The notes beneath the pieces are model-generated. The model had not been told where the DNA came from, searched no databases, and saw only the letters and a program-made list of their open reading frames with translations. 64,000 nucleotides of DNA from CAYXLI01 sp964464925 (lineage in GTDB: Bacteria > Acidobacteriota > Terriglobia > Bryobacterales > Bryobacteraceae): the NCBI GenBank assembly GCA_964464925.1, contig CAYXLI010000010.1:161984-225983 (forward strand), written 5' to 3'. Positions 42,951 through 53,890 of the stretch are shown here, piece after piece. How positions within the stretch are numbered: the stretch's first letter is position 1; each line of letters starts with the position of its first letter. The position numbers and the translations under genes were made by a program.

Positions 42951-44363
42951 TTACAGCGCGTTCGCCATTCCGCACTCCTGGTGTACGGCGCGGACGGCGT
43001 TCTCTAACCCATTGCGGGACACCACGATAGCGATTGTGAGTTCGCTCGATCCCTGCGCGATGGCGATGATATTTACCTTCTCACGGGAGATCGCGGTAAA
43101 AATGCGGGCCGCGATGCCCTGCGTCCCCCGCATCCCTTCACCCACCACGGCGAGCAAACCCACGTTTTGGTCGACACCAATTGGACGAAGATAACCGTGG
43201 TTCAGTTCCAGGGACAGCCCCGACTGCAGGCTCGCCAGCGCGGCGCGCAACTCCTCCTGCCGGACTAAAAAGCAGAAGTTCTGCCGGTAGCTGGAACTCG
43301 AAACCGCAAGCACTTCCGCGCTGATCCGGGCCAGGCAATCGAGCGCCCGCGCCATGATCTGCGTTCCGTTGACTGCCACGTTTGCGGGTTCGATGCTCAG
43401 CAGCGCCACGTTTGCCATCGACGTAACGGCCTTCGGCCCGTGGGAACTGCTGGTGAATGGAGCAATCCTGGTCCCCGGCGCCTCAAGATTGAAGCTGTTC
43501 TTGCTCCACACCGGAATCTTCTTCTCAATCAGCGGCGCCAGCGTTCGCGGATGCAGAACTTTCGCCCCGTTATAGGCAAGTTCGGCAGCTTCGTTGTAGG
43601 TCACCTCCGGCAGCACGCGCGCATTCTTCACCAGCCGCGGGTCGGCCGTCATGATCCCGTCCACATCGGTCCAGATCCACAGTTCGGATGCGTCCAGCAC
43701 CGCCGCAAGAATGGCGGCGGAAAAGTCGGAGCCGCCCCGGCCCAGCGTCGTCGGCCGGCCATCCTCTGTCGCGCCGTTGAACCCTGTCATCACAGGGACA
43801 ACACCTGCCGCCAACATCGGACGCAGCAATCGGGCCGCCTTGTCGCGAGTCAACTCCAGCAGCGGATTTGCATTGCCGAATACATCGTCCGTGACCACGA
43901 CTTCGCTGGCATTCACCGCTTCCGCTTCCACGCCCTGTGAATTGAGATACGCCGCGATCATCATGGCCGAGAGCCGCTCTCCGATTGCAATAGCCTCATC
44001 CACGGACCGGGGCGGGCGCTCGCCCAGCATCATGATGCCCCGCGCGATGCGTTCGAACTCTCCCACCAGCGAGTCCACGCGCGCCAGCGCCTCAGTGCAG
44101 GATGGCTCCGTCAGCAGTTCGCGGCACGCATCCACGTGGCGAGTCTTCAGCGTGCGAATGCGCTCGGTCACGTCGCCGTTATCGCCCTTCTCGGCCATCC
44201 GCAAGACGTCCAGCAGCAGGTCCGTAACCTTAGACATCGCCGACACCACGAATGCCACGGGGCGCGTCTTCTTCTGCTCCGTAACGATCTCAGCCGCAGT
44301 CCGGATGCGTTCGGCCGAACCCATGCTGGTTCCGCCAAACTTCATAACGAGCAAATCCTTCAA
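42951..44363 (-). CDS. lysC: Aspartate kinase (monofunctional)
   Basis: This 470-residue enzyme makes aspartyl phosphate, the first step to Lys, Thr, Met and diaminopimelate. The kinase domain starts MKFGGTSMGS (7-16), has an inserted helical region, GRGGSDFSAA (about 209-218) and WTDVDGIMTADPR. The C-terminal 150 residues are two ACT-type domains (LLSIE, then GLLAVVGEGMRG) that bind feedback inhibitor. It overlaps cmk by 4 nt (ATGA), so amino-acid and nucleotide synthesis genes are coupled here. Confidence 0.95.
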   Translation of the reverse strand: MKDLLVMKFGGTSMGSAERIRTAAEIVTEQKKTRPVAFVVSAMSKVTDLLLDVLRMAEKGDNGDVTERIRTLKTRHVDACRELLTEPSCTEALARVDSLVGEFERIARGIMMLGERPPRSVDEAIAIGERLSAMMIAAYLNSQGVEAEAVNASEVVVTDDVFGNANPLLELTRDKAARLLRPMLAAGVVPVMTGFNGATEDGRPTTLGRGGSDFSAAILAAVLDASELWIWTDVDGIMTADPRLVKNARVLPEVTYNEAAELAYNGAKVLHPRTLAPLIEKKIPVWSKNSFNLEAPGTRIAPFTSSSHGPKAVTSMANVALLSIEPANVAVNGTQIMARALDCLARISAEVLAVSSSSYRQNFCFLVRQEELRAALASLQSGLSLELNHGYLRPIGVDQNVGLLAVVGEGMRGTQGIAARIFTAISREKVNIIAIAQGSSELTIAIVVSRNGLENAVRAVHQECGMANAL

Positions 44364-45049
44364 CGAGCGAATTCCTTTCCGTTGGTTACTTTTGCGCGCA
44401 CCAGCTTCAGCACTGCTTCTTCCACCTCATCGATCGACAAGCTGGTGGAATCCAAGTACATCGCATCTGGCGCCTGTACCAGCGGGGATTCCGCGCGCGT
44501 GCGGTCTCTCCGGTCGCGCTCGGCCAATTCGCGAGCCGTATCGCCCGTCGTCACGGCTTCGCCCTTGCCCTCCATCTCGAGCACGCGCCTCTCCGCACGA
44601 ATAGACGGGTCGGCATCCAGGAACACCTTCACCTGAGCGTCGGGAAACACAACGCTGCCGATATCGCGGCCTTCCATTACTACGCTATTGCTTGCCGCCA
44701 TCGTGCGCTGCTTCTCCACCAGAGCGCGCCGGACCGCCGGGATTGCCGAAACCTTGGAAGCTGCCGCCGAGACTTCCGGAGTTCGGATTGCTTCGCTCAC
44801 GTCCTCGCCATTCAGCAAGACCCGTGAGGTCCCGGCCTCAAAATCGATAAACGCTTCGTTGGCCAGTTGTTCCAACCGGTGCATATCGGAATCGGAGATG
44901 CCCATGCGCAACGCCCACAGCGCCACCGCGCGATACATCGCTCCCGTATCGATGTAAACGAATCCCAATTTGTCGGCCACCGCGCGAGCGATGGTGCTTT
45001 TGCCCGCACCGCCGGGACCGTCAATTGCAACTATGATTCGCTTGGACAT
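44360..45049 (-). CDS. cmk: Cytidylate kinase
   Basis: This 229-residue P-loop kinase phosphorylates CMP and dCMP. The Walker A motif is DGPGGAGKST (10-19), followed by KLGFVYIDTGAMYRA, EGRDIGSVVFPDAQVK and a lid region DRRDRTR typical of Cmk. The length is normal. It opens the minus-strand series with lysC, ppiD and dedA and is divergent from a small TPR-like gene; a 16-bp palindrome lies between the two. Confidence 0.96.
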   Translation of the reverse strand: MSKRIIVAIDGPGGAGKSTIARAVADKLGFVYIDTGAMYRAVALWALRMGISDSDMHRLEQLANEAFIDFEAGTSRVLLNGEDVSEAIRTPEVSAAASKVSAIPAVRRALVEKQRTMAASNSVVMEGRDIGSVVFPDAQVKVFLDADPSIRAERRVLEMEGKGEAVTTGDTARELAERDRRDRTRAESPLVQAPDAMYLDSTSLSIDEVEEAVLKLVRAKVTNGKEFAR

Positions 45050-45063
45050 TGGGGAAATCTCAG

Positions 45064-45079
45064 TGTATCGCGCGATACA
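45064..45079. promoter_or_regulatory. 16-bp perfect palindrome between cmk and the TPR-like gene
   Basis: TGTATCGC-GCGATACA is a perfect palindrome in the short divergent region, just before the ATG at 45088. It is a possible operator; one such palindrome is expected by chance in 64 kb, so only its position makes it notable. Confidence 0.4.
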
Positions 45080-45087
45080 TTGGAAGT

Positions 45088-45456
45088 ATGAGTTTTCGAA
45101 GCACCCTAGCGGCCGTGTTCATTGCCGGTGCGCTCTACGCAGCAGAACCCGCGGTTGAAAAAGCGAACAAGTTGATCGCGGACAAGAAGTACGACGAGGC
45201 GATCACCACGCTCGACGCGGCTGAGAAGGCGAAGCCCAAAAGTGTGGAAATTCAGAAAGCGCTTGCCAGTGCCTACCTTGGCAAGGCCGACTCCCTGATG
45301 TACAACTCTTCCTTGCCTCCTCGTCAGAAGTACCCGGACGCGCTGCGCGCGTATCGCAAGGTCCTGCTGTATGACAAGACCAATAAGAAGGCCCAGGAAG
45401 GTGTCAGCACCATCGAAGGTATCTACAAGCAGATGGGCCGTCCGATTCCGCAGTAG
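45088..45456 (+). CDS. Small exported TPR-like protein
   Basis: This 122-residue protein has a signal peptide (about 1-18) followed by two to three TPR-like helix pairs (KANKLIADKKYDEAITTLDAAE, then ALASAYLGKAD and AYRKVLLYD). It is probably a periplasmic adaptor. ATG at 45088, with a GGAAG sequence just upstream, starts a normal signal peptide; the earlier ATG at 45049 lies inside the divergent region and its extra residues are not a signal. No specific role can be given. Confidence 0.68.
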   Translation: MSFRSTLAAVFIAGALYAAEPAVEKANKLIADKKYDEAITTLDAAEKAKPKSVEIQKALASAYLGKADSLMYNSSLPPRQKYPDALRAYRKVLLYDKTNKKAQEGVSTIEGIYKQMGRPIPQ

Positions 45457-47268
45457 TCACGGTTTAGTCAGAGCCTGCACGATTCGCCAGACGTAATCGT
45501 TGGCCCGCTCTGGCGCGTTCGGATCTTTCGTGGCAACATCCTTTAACTTCGGCAGAATGGAGCGCGCTTTCTCGCCGAGCGCGTCAATTGCGTTCAGCGC
45601 CGCGAGTGAGATATACGCTCCGTTCCGATCCGCTGGAGCCAGATCCAACAGCGTCGACAGCGCCGCTTCCAAGTCTTCCTCGCTGCCGTAGCGCCCCAGC
45701 GCTTCGGCAGCCGCGGCGCGCACACTCGGCGCCGCATCTTTCAACGCGTTCCGCAACTCCGGCGTGATCTGCTTCCGGATCAGCATCCCCATCGCCGCCC
45801 AATAGCGAACTCCGGAATCGGAATCGCTCAATTTCGCGTTTGTTTCCTTACCCGTACTCGCATCCTCTGCTGCCGCCAGAACGCGTTCTACCGGATAGCG
45901 TTTCGGATCATGCCCCATCTCATAGGGCGTACTGCCGGCGGAGCGGCTGTGAATCTCCGCCTCAGGCAGTAGGCCTACATCACGAATGTGAAGCAGCCAG
46001 TCCTGTTCGGCTTTCCGTAACTTCTCCAGCGTGCCGCGATGCTCGGAAGATGCGGCCAGATTCTTCACTTCGTCCGGATCGGTCTGAAGGTCGTACAACT
46101 CTTCTGCGGGTTTTGTCTCCCAGAAGTGCCGCTGCGCCTCGTTCAACTTACCCTCGTCGTACATTTTTTTCCACACACGAGTCGTGGGTGTCTCGAACAT
46201 GTACGCGACATGCTGTCCGTAGATCTTGTGCGGCATGTAATTTCGGATGTAGACATACCGCTGATCGCGGACGGAACGCATCAGGTCGTAGCGTTCGTCC
46301 ATTCTTCCGCGGAACCCGTAAAGGAAAGGCTGCTCCGGCGCAGTGTAGCGGCCGAGGAATGCGTGGCCCTGCATATGCGCCTGTGGGCGAATCCCGGCCA
46401 GACTCAGCATGGTTGGAGCGAGGTCCACGAAACTGACCAGTCGCCGCGAGGCCCCGCCGGCCCGGTAATCAGCCGGAACCAGCGAGTGGAACTTCTCCGG
46501 AACATGCACAATGAGTGGCACGCGCAGACCGGAATCGTATGGATACCGTTTGCACCGCGGCATGCCATAGCCGTGATCTCCATAGAAGAACACGACGGTG
46601 TCGTCCGCAAGTCCGTCCTGCTTCAAATCGGCCAGCAGCCTGCCGATCTGCCCGTCCATCGTAGTGATGTTGTCGTAGTAGTAGGCTAAGTCCTCTCTCA
46701 CTTCTTTCGCGTCGGGATAATAGGCAGGTACGCGAGCCTTCGCCGGATCGTGAACGAACGTGTGCGGCCGTTTGCGGATCTGGCTCTCATGCGTGATCTC
46801 ATGATTGAACACGGCGAAAAAGGGCTGGCCGGACGCGCGATTGCGCCAATGGGCCTTCTTGCTGGAGTCATCCCAAACCTTGCCTGTGTGCTCGAGATTG
46901 TAGTCTTCTTTGGCGTTATTCGTGCAATAGTAGCCGTTCTCCCGCAGAAAGCACGGAAACATGGAAATGTTTTGTGGCAGCCGCGTCATGCTGCGCATGT
47001 GTTCGGCTCCCGTCGAGGGCGGGTACATGCCGGAGATGATAGTCGTCCGGGCGGGAGCGCAGACCGGAGCATTCGACCACGCATTCTGATATCGCACGCC
47101 GCGTTGCGCCAATGCATCCAGATTCGGCGTGTTCGCGTAGGGATCGCCGTAAGCGCCCAGCGCCGGCCCAATGTCCTCGCAAGTCGCCCAAAGAAAGTTC
47201 GGCCTTGGCCCGCTCTGCGCTGCCAGCGCCCCGAATAACGCTGTGAATTCGCGCCTCGATATCGGCAT
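45457..47268 (-). CDS. Tat-exported sulfatase with C-terminal HEAT-like repeats
   Basis: This 603-residue sulfatase begins with a Tat signal (ISRREFTALFGALAA). The formylglycine motif is Cys70-Ala-Pro-Ala-Arg74, and the metal-site opening reads WATCEDIG, a wording I associate with N-sulfoglucosamine-sulfohydrolase-like enzymes. The central FYGDHGYGMPR holds further metal ligands. Residues about 480-600 form HEAT-like helices (RAAAAEALGRYGSEEDLEAAL), unusual for a sulfatase and possibly a docking module. It is divergent from the hydrolase-like gene at 47353. The sulfated substrate is probably a polysaccharide. Confidence 0.9.
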   Translation of the reverse strand: MPISRREFTALFGALAAQSGPRPNFLWATCEDIGPALGAYGDPYANTPNLDALAQRGVRYQNAWSNAPVCAPARTTIISGMYPPSTGAEHMRSMTRLPQNISMFPCFLRENGYYCTNNAKEDYNLEHTGKVWDDSSKKAHWRNRASGQPFFAVFNHEITHESQIRKRPHTFVHDPAKARVPAYYPDAKEVREDLAYYYDNITTMDGQIGRLLADLKQDGLADDTVVFFYGDHGYGMPRCKRYPYDSGLRVPLIVHVPEKFHSLVPADYRAGGASRRLVSFVDLAPTMLSLAGIRPQAHMQGHAFLGRYTAPEQPFLYGFRGRMDERYDLMRSVRDQRYVYIRNYMPHKIYGQHVAYMFETPTTRVWKKMYDEGKLNEAQRHFWETKPAEELYDLQTDPDEVKNLAASSEHRGTLEKLRKAEQDWLLHIRDVGLLPEAEIHSRSAGSTPYEMGHDPKRYPVERVLAAAEDASTGKETNAKLSDSDSGVRYWAAMGMLIRKQITPELRNALKDAAPSVRAAAAEALGRYGSEEDLEAALSTLLDLAPADRNGAYISLAALNAIDALGEKARSILPKLKDVATKDPNAPERANDYVWRIVQALTKP

Positions 47269-47352
47269 TCGTACAGTCTATCCCTCCATTCCGCGTAGGA
47301 CTCCCGGCCCATCACTTCCAGTTTTTTGCTATGCGACCTGCAATGAGATAGA

Positions 47353-48004
47353 ATGCGCCGCATGTTCACGGTTGATGGGGTGAACCAACCGGCGCTGGCG
47401 ACTTTGGGGAACGGCTCTCCCTTGCTGCTGATCAATGAAACCCCTGCATTGCGATTCAGCAGGCGCGATCCGGTCTTTCTGGACTTGGCCGAAGATTTCC
47501 AGTTGTACTGGATGCCGGACATGCCGGACAGGCACACAGGAGTGCGCACAACAGCTACCTGGGTACAATTCGCTGTGGAGCGCATCGGCGGAGATGTGCC
47601 CGTCCTTGCACAGTCCGCCGGCATTTTGCCCGCGATGAATGCCGCCGCCGGGCAGTGCCGGATTTCGAAGCTGATGCTTGCCTTTCCTCCTGTACTTCGC
47701 ACGGAACACCCCAAGCTGTCCATCCCCGGCTTGGTGCTCGTGCGCGGAGACCGTCCCGCGAGTGTCATTCGCGGCCAAGCCCTGGCTCACGCCATCGGAG
47801 GTGCGCCCTTGGTGATCGGTCATGCCGGCAAGAATAAAGAGAATGCCGTCGCCATTGAGCGTAGCCCCGCATGGAGCGCGCGCCCTGCAGGAATGGCCAG
47901 TATGGCATTGCTCGACAAGATATCGTATACCCTACTGTCAGAGGCGCATCTGTTCTTCAGCGGAAAAAGTGTCTATCCGCCGCTGTACGCGTCCCGCATG
48001 GAAT

Positions 48005-48018
<14 letters not shown>
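47353..48018 (+). CDS. Alpha/beta-hydrolase-like protein, possibly degenerate
   Basis: This 221-residue cytoplasmic protein has a nucleophile-elbow-like stretch VLAQSAGILPAM (about 84-95), with a serine after a short strand as in alpha/beta hydrolases, and a late GHAGK that could carry a histidine. Other family motifs are weak, so activity is uncertain. The start is 47353 or 47362 (two ATG codons). It lies between two sulfatase genes and overlaps the second by 14 nt, so it is cotranscribed with that one. Confidence 0.6.
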
Positions 48019-49516
<1,498 letters not shown>

Positions 49517-49520
49517 GATC

Positions 49521-50698
49521 TCAGGAATGGACTTGTTCCGAACGGAACCTCAGCGCGGCAACGCCCATCAGGGCAAGCGAACTGATCATCGCGACTGCCA
49601 TCATTGCGATCATCAGACCTGAGAAGCCGATCGAATCCTTCCAGAGCCCGGCGAGATAAATCATGACAGCGGAAGAAATTCCGCCCATCATGTTCAGCAC
49701 CCCGCCGGCCAGCCCGCGGCTTCGGCTGTCCAGCACGTCATAAGCAGCCGCAAAGGCGTTCGCCGCAAGGTAGCCTCCGAAAAAACCGAATCCGGCCGAG
49801 AACGCGCGGGCGGCATTGAGGCTACCTGCCGAAAAAGTCCAGAATGCGAACGGCGCGCTCAGCAGCACACCCGCCGCCGCAACGTGCAGCCGCGCTGCCG
49901 GCCAGCGTTTCGACAGACTGTCGCCCAGCGCTGCGCCCGTCAGGATGCCACGATAGCGCTGGTCTGTACGAATAAGGTGCCGTTCCATCCGCTCTCCGTC
50001 ATAGACAAGCCGAAGCGCTCCTGCAGGAACGTCGGGAACCAAGCAAAGAAGATCCACTGGATCGCACAGAACGCCGCGAACGCAAAGCAAAGCGCAACGT
50101 AGCAGCGGGAGCGGAGCAGTTCAACCACACTGCCTGCCGCGCCGGCGGTTCCCCGGCGGCATCCCCGCAGACCCCGCCACAGCACAACCCCGTATACAAC
50201 GCCGGCCGCGGCGGCGGCATAGAATGCATAGCGCCAGCCCATGTGATCGGCGGCCCATCCGCCATACCATCCCCCCGCCACAGCTCCGAATAGCTGCGCG
50301 GATTGATGGATACCAAGCGCTCTGGATCGCGCATGCTCGGCATAGCTGGCCGCAATCAACGCAAGCGCCGTTGGGTAGTAGAGCGATTCGGTCAGGCCCA
50401 TCAGGGCGCGCCATGCAAGAAATGAACCCTGGCCGGACGCGGCTCCGCTGCCAAGCGCCGCCACGCTCCACAACACCAGGCTGGAAACAATCAGCACATC
50501 GCGGCGCCACACATCCGCAAGGCGGCCAGCGAAGGGCATTGAGAGCGTGTAGACCCACTGAAAGACGCTGCCGATCAGTCCTAGTCGCGCACCCTCAAAC
50601 CCGAGGTCCGCTTTCAGGGCAGGGAACATGGAGTAGACCATCTGGCGGTCCACATAGTTCAGGGCGAAAGCGATCCACAGGTACGCGACCAGGGGCAT
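49521..50698 (-). pseudogene. MFS transporter broken by a one-base frameshift
   Basis: Two frames together make one 12-helix MFS carrier. The first (from ATG at 50698) covers about 250 residues with NYVDRQMV and a GRLADVWRR loop and reads into a stop after TSAIVAS near 49940. The second frame continues with GILTGAALGD and the last helices to the stop at 49521. Adding one C to the CC at 49948-49949 (plus strand) joins them as AIVGILTGA. It is either a true inactivation or a base missed in assembly. It overlaps the enolase-superfamily gene by ATGA, so it probably carried that pathway's substrate. Confidence 0.82.
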
Positions 50699-51837
50699 CA
50701 GAGTTGCAGGCCCGCAGTTTTCACTTGAGCGAACTCCGCCAGTGCATCTTTATCGATTTCGATTCCGAGTCCCGGACCTTCCGGAATCGGCAGCATCCCA
50801 TCGGCATCCAAGTGCCAGCCTCCCGTGCGAAGTTCATCGATGAACGGTGACCCCGTGAGGTACTCAATCAAATCCGTATCCGCGAATGCCGATGCAATCT
50901 GCAGATCCGATGCCAGGCCCACCGTCGTGTTCCAGCCGTGCGGAATAAAGCGAACACCGTGCTCGCGCGCCATCCAGGCAATGCGGCGCTGTTCACTTAA
51001 CCCCCCGCACTTTGTCACGTCAGGCTGCACAATATCGAACGCTCCACGTTCCAGCCACGGCGCGAACGATTGACGGCGTGTCAGCACCTCACCTCCCGTA
51101 ATCGGCACGCGCGCCGCCCGCCGCAGAGCCACGTAGTCCTCCAGCGCATCCGGATGCAGCGCTTCTTCAAACCAGTACACGTCGTAGTCGGCCAGCATCT
51201 CGGCCGTACGCAAGGCCCACTTGTAATCGCCGGGCCAGTGAGCGTCGCTACCGCCCGCGTCCACCATGAGAAGCGAATCCGGGCCTATCGCCTCGCGAGC
51301 CGCGCGCACGATGGCTTCGTCGGTCTTTGTGTCGCGTCGACCGAATGGTCCCCAGCCGATCTTGAATGCCCGGAAGCCCTGCGCCTTCACGGGCAGAAGT
51401 TCTGACGCCATCCGGTCCGGTTCGCGCATTAGCAGCGAAGCATAAGGCCGTACGCGATCCCTATACCGGCCTCCCAGTAACCGCCCAACCGGCTGGCCGC
51501 AGGCTTTACCTAGTAGATCCCACAGCGCGATATCGATTCCGCTAATGGTGTGCGTGATGGACCCGCCCCGCCCCAGCCAGAACGTGTTCTGATGCAGTTT
51601 CTCGGAGACGCGCTCGGGCTCCAACGCGTTCTCCCCTATGACCAAAGGCCTCAAAATCTCCAGCGAGGCTTTCACCAGAGCCTCGGACGTAAAGACGGAG
51701 CCCCAACCTATGGCTCCCTCACTTGTCAGCACCGCGATGATCGTATGGACGCAATCCTCGGGCTGCAGCTCATTGGACCATCCGCCCTCGGGCGTGCGCC
51801 CGCGTAGCCCATAGGCTCTGACCTCTGCAATTTTCAA
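50698..51837 (-). CDS. Enolase-superfamily (mandelate racemase/muconate-lactonizing type) enzyme
   Basis: This 379-residue enzyme has the N-terminal capping domain and the C-terminal modified barrel of the enolase superfamily. The Lys-x-Lys-type base region is GFRAFKIGWG, the metal ligands lie in LLMVDAGGSD, YWFEEALHPD and ITGGEVLTRR, and the late DIVQPDVTKCGG and FIPHGWN fit the D-sugar-acid dehydratase (mandelate racemase) subgroup. TTG at 51837 is supported by GGAGG 5 nt upstream and overlaps the M81 gene by TTGA. It lies in an operon with the M81 protein and a broken MFS gene. Confidence 0.88.
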   Translation of the reverse strand: MKIAEVRAYGLRGRTPEGGWSNELQPEDCVHTIIAVLTSEGAIGWGSVFTSEALVKASLEILRPLVIGENALEPERVSEKLHQNTFWLGRGGSITHTISGIDIALWDLLGKACGQPVGRLLGGRYRDRVRPYASLLMREPDRMASELLPVKAQGFRAFKIGWGPFGRRDTKTDEAIVRAAREAIGPDSLLMVDAGGSDAHWPGDYKWALRTAEMLADYDVYWFEEALHPDALEDYVALRRAARVPITGGEVLTRRQSFAPWLERGAFDIVQPDVTKCGGLSEQRRIAWMAREHGVRFIPHGWNTTVGLASDLQIASAFADTDLIEYLTGSPFIDELRTGGWHLDADGMLPIPEGPGLGIEIDKDALAEFAQVKTAGLQL

Positions 51838-53309
51838 GAATCCCTCCGGAACACGCGCGCTTGCGGTGCGTAATGCTCGATCACATCGAGCGGATAGATC
51901 GGCCGGGCGCAGCGCGTATGGCCGAGGCTGTGCAGGTTTGCGCTGGTCGCGCCGGGCGCGTCTATGTTGATCAGCCGCTCGGCCCCGTCCGCAAAGAACC
52001 GCGGTTGGCATAGCGGCGATTTCACTACGGTCATGTCAAAGTTCGCCGGGTCCTGGCCGTTGGCGAGAAACAGCGTTCGGTCGTACAAACTCACCGGCCG
52101 GGAGGTCAGGACGAGGGTCACTGGTCCGCAATCAAGTACCGCCGTGTTGCCGGCGTTCCACGCTTCCCCATGCGATTCGCTGTTCATGTGTCCATCGGAG
52201 AGGACACGCACACGGCCCGTCATTTCGAGCGGTGTATACCGCGCATCGAGCGTGCCGCCCACCTTCACCGTCAGTTTTGCTCCCACCCCTGCTGCAAATG
52301 CTTCCTCCACTGCGGGCGCGTCCACAATGGGAGCAAGCACGGTGCGCGTGCAGTTCTGCCGCATCAGTTCCGCGAGGATTGCGTTGGAGTCGCCGGACGC
52401 ACCGGAACTCGTCGCATCCGCTGCGTCCACCAGCACAACGCGTCCCTTCAGGGACGCGGCAATGCGCACGCTCTCTTCCAGAGAGGTCAACGGCTGCTGC
52501 AGATCGGATCGCATATCCCAGAACTCGCGCGCAACGGATTCGCCTTCACGAATGGCCGCCGACGGATCGCCGTCTGCGGTCATGAACACATTCGAGCAGA
52601 GATCGGGAACGTCGGTGAACGGGTTCCCGATGAAGAGGCCGCCGGACAAACAAGCGATGGCCCGTTGCAGGGGTTTCCGGATCTTGCCAGTTTCTGTGAT
52701 GCATTCGTAGCCGCGCACCAGCGCCGGAATTGGCACGCGGATCGAAACCGGACGGATCTTCCGGTCCAGTAACTGCAGGAGCAGGCGGGCTGCGCGCTCG
52801 CCCGTCTGGAAGAAATCGGTGTGAGGATTTGTGTGATAAACGGCCACTGCCGACGCATGCCGCAAAATGCGATCCGTCAGAATACCATGCAAATCGAGCG
52901 AGACCGCGATCGGCATTGCATCACCGGCGATCTTCCGCGTCTCTTCGAGCAAGTATCCCTCACAATCCTCTACATCCTGGGCAGCTAGGGCGCCATGCAA
53001 TGCGAAGTAGATCCCATCCAGTGGCCCGGCTTCCCGGACTGCATCCAGGAATTCCGACGCGATCCGCGCGAAGCCGCCGCTCGAGAGAGTGCCTGCCGAC
53101 GTGATGCCACGCGCACTGTAACCGCCAACAATCTTCATCTCCGGATGTTGGTCGAATACGCGAAGTGCTCCTCCTACCTCGCTTCTCACCGGACGGTGGT
53201 AATCCAGCACATCGCTCCCATGATCGACCAGAAAGTCACCGTATTCAGACAACACGGGATTGAACGAGGAGATCTCCTGCTTGCACTCGCTGACCAGAAT
53301 CTTGCGCAT
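51834..53309 (-). CDS. M81-family (MlrC-like) metallopeptidase
   Basis: MlrC-type proteins were described in microcystin degradation; the family is annotated as M81 metallopeptidases and many members act on unknown small substrates. Landmarks in this 491-residue protein are the early SSFNP, GIYFALHGALAAQD (about 98-111), AVSLDLHG with VYHTNPHTDFFQTGERA, and SDGHMNSESHG. It is cytoplasmic, with no signal. It is the first gene of a three-gene operon with the enolase-superfamily enzyme and an MFS carrier, which suggests catabolism of an amide or sugar-acid-like compound. Confidence 0.87.
   Translation of the reverse strand: MRKILVSECKQEISSFNPVLSEYGDFLVDHGSDVLDYHRPVRSEVGGALRVFDQHPEMKIVGGYSARGITSAGTLSSGGFARIASEFLDAVREAGPLDGIYFALHGALAAQDVEDCEGYLLEETRKIAGDAMPIAVSLDLHGILTDRILRHASAVAVYHTNPHTDFFQTGERAARLLLQLLDRKIRPVSIRVPIPALVRGYECITETGKIRKPLQRAIACLSGGLFIGNPFTDVPDLCSNVFMTADGDPSAAIREGESVAREFWDMRSDLQQPLTSLEESVRIAASLKGRVVLVDAADATSSGASGDSNAILAELMRQNCTRTVLAPIVDAPAVEEAFAAGVGAKLTVKVGGTLDARYTPLEMTGRVRVLSDGHMNSESHGEAWNAGNTAVLDCGPVTLVLTSRPVSLYDRTLFLANGQDPANFDMTVVKSPLCQPRFFADGAERLINIDAPGATSANLHSLGHTRCARPIYPLDVIEHYAPQARVFRRDS
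51843..51847 (-). promoter_or_regulatory. Shine-Dalgarno GGAGG supporting a TTG start
   Basis: GGAGG on the minus strand is 5 nt before TTG at 51837, the start that lets the enolase-superfamily gene overlap the M81 stop as TTGA. Confidence 0.6.
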
Positions 53310-53443
53310 TGCGTGTGCCGATCATTTTATGCGAAGCCCGGGTCAGAGCGCCTACATTGGGTGTAGCAGCGCAATATGTGCCGAAGCTCGCGTTGAAACT
53401 GTTGCAATCCGGAGTGGTATGCGACCTGCTGCGAGAACTGCAT

Positions 53444-53782
53444 ATGAAAGCGGGACTCAGATTGGCGTCCGTTTTCGTGCTCCTGGTCGCAGTGCTTGGG
53501 TTCACTGGCCGTTCTTGCTTTGGTGCTATTCCGGCAGCCTCCCACCCATGTTGCGGACAGCGTTGCCCGAACCATCAAACAGGGCAAACTCCCGTGTGCT
53601 GGATGGAAAGCACGGCCGCATCCCTTCAGGATCCAGCTCATTCTCCTGGTCCAGTGGTACAACAGCCTGAAGAGATTCATGTTGCGGCCGTTGTCGAACA
53701 CAGGTTTGAAAACGCGTCGATATTAAATATCCGGCCAGACCGCGTAGGAACTTACCTGCGCAATCAGACTCTGCGGATATAG
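53444..53782 (+). CDS. Small exported Cys-rich protein
   Basis: This 112-residue protein has a signal peptide (about 1-28) and then a short Cys cluster HPCCGQRCPN (35-44) with Cys52 after it. The remainder is low in structure, with a hydrophilic end. I do not recognise the family; the CCxxxC arrangement could bind a metal. It is divergent from the M81 gene and 108 nt upstream of another small exported protein. An earlier ATG (53309) lies at the M81 start and gives no signal peptide, so ATG at 53444 is preferred. Confidence 0.55.
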   Translation: MKAGLRLASVFVLLVAVLGFTGRSCFGAIPAASHPCCGQRCPNHQTGQTPVCWMESTAASLQDPAHSPGPVVQQPEEIHVAAVVEHRFENASILNIRPDRVGTYLRNQTLRI

Positions 53783-53890
53783 CCGTCCGCTCTTCCGCAC
53801 TACAACCCTGAGGGCCTCGTTTCCCTGCACGGCGAAATTGGGACAGTGGCGCGTTGCCGCCGGGAGAGGTGTTTGATTTGGAGAGTAAGT

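Noticed and set aside
49521..50090. Separate short membrane protein gene
   Set aside because: The frame continues the MFS carrier that begins at 50698; it is the second half of a frameshifted gene.
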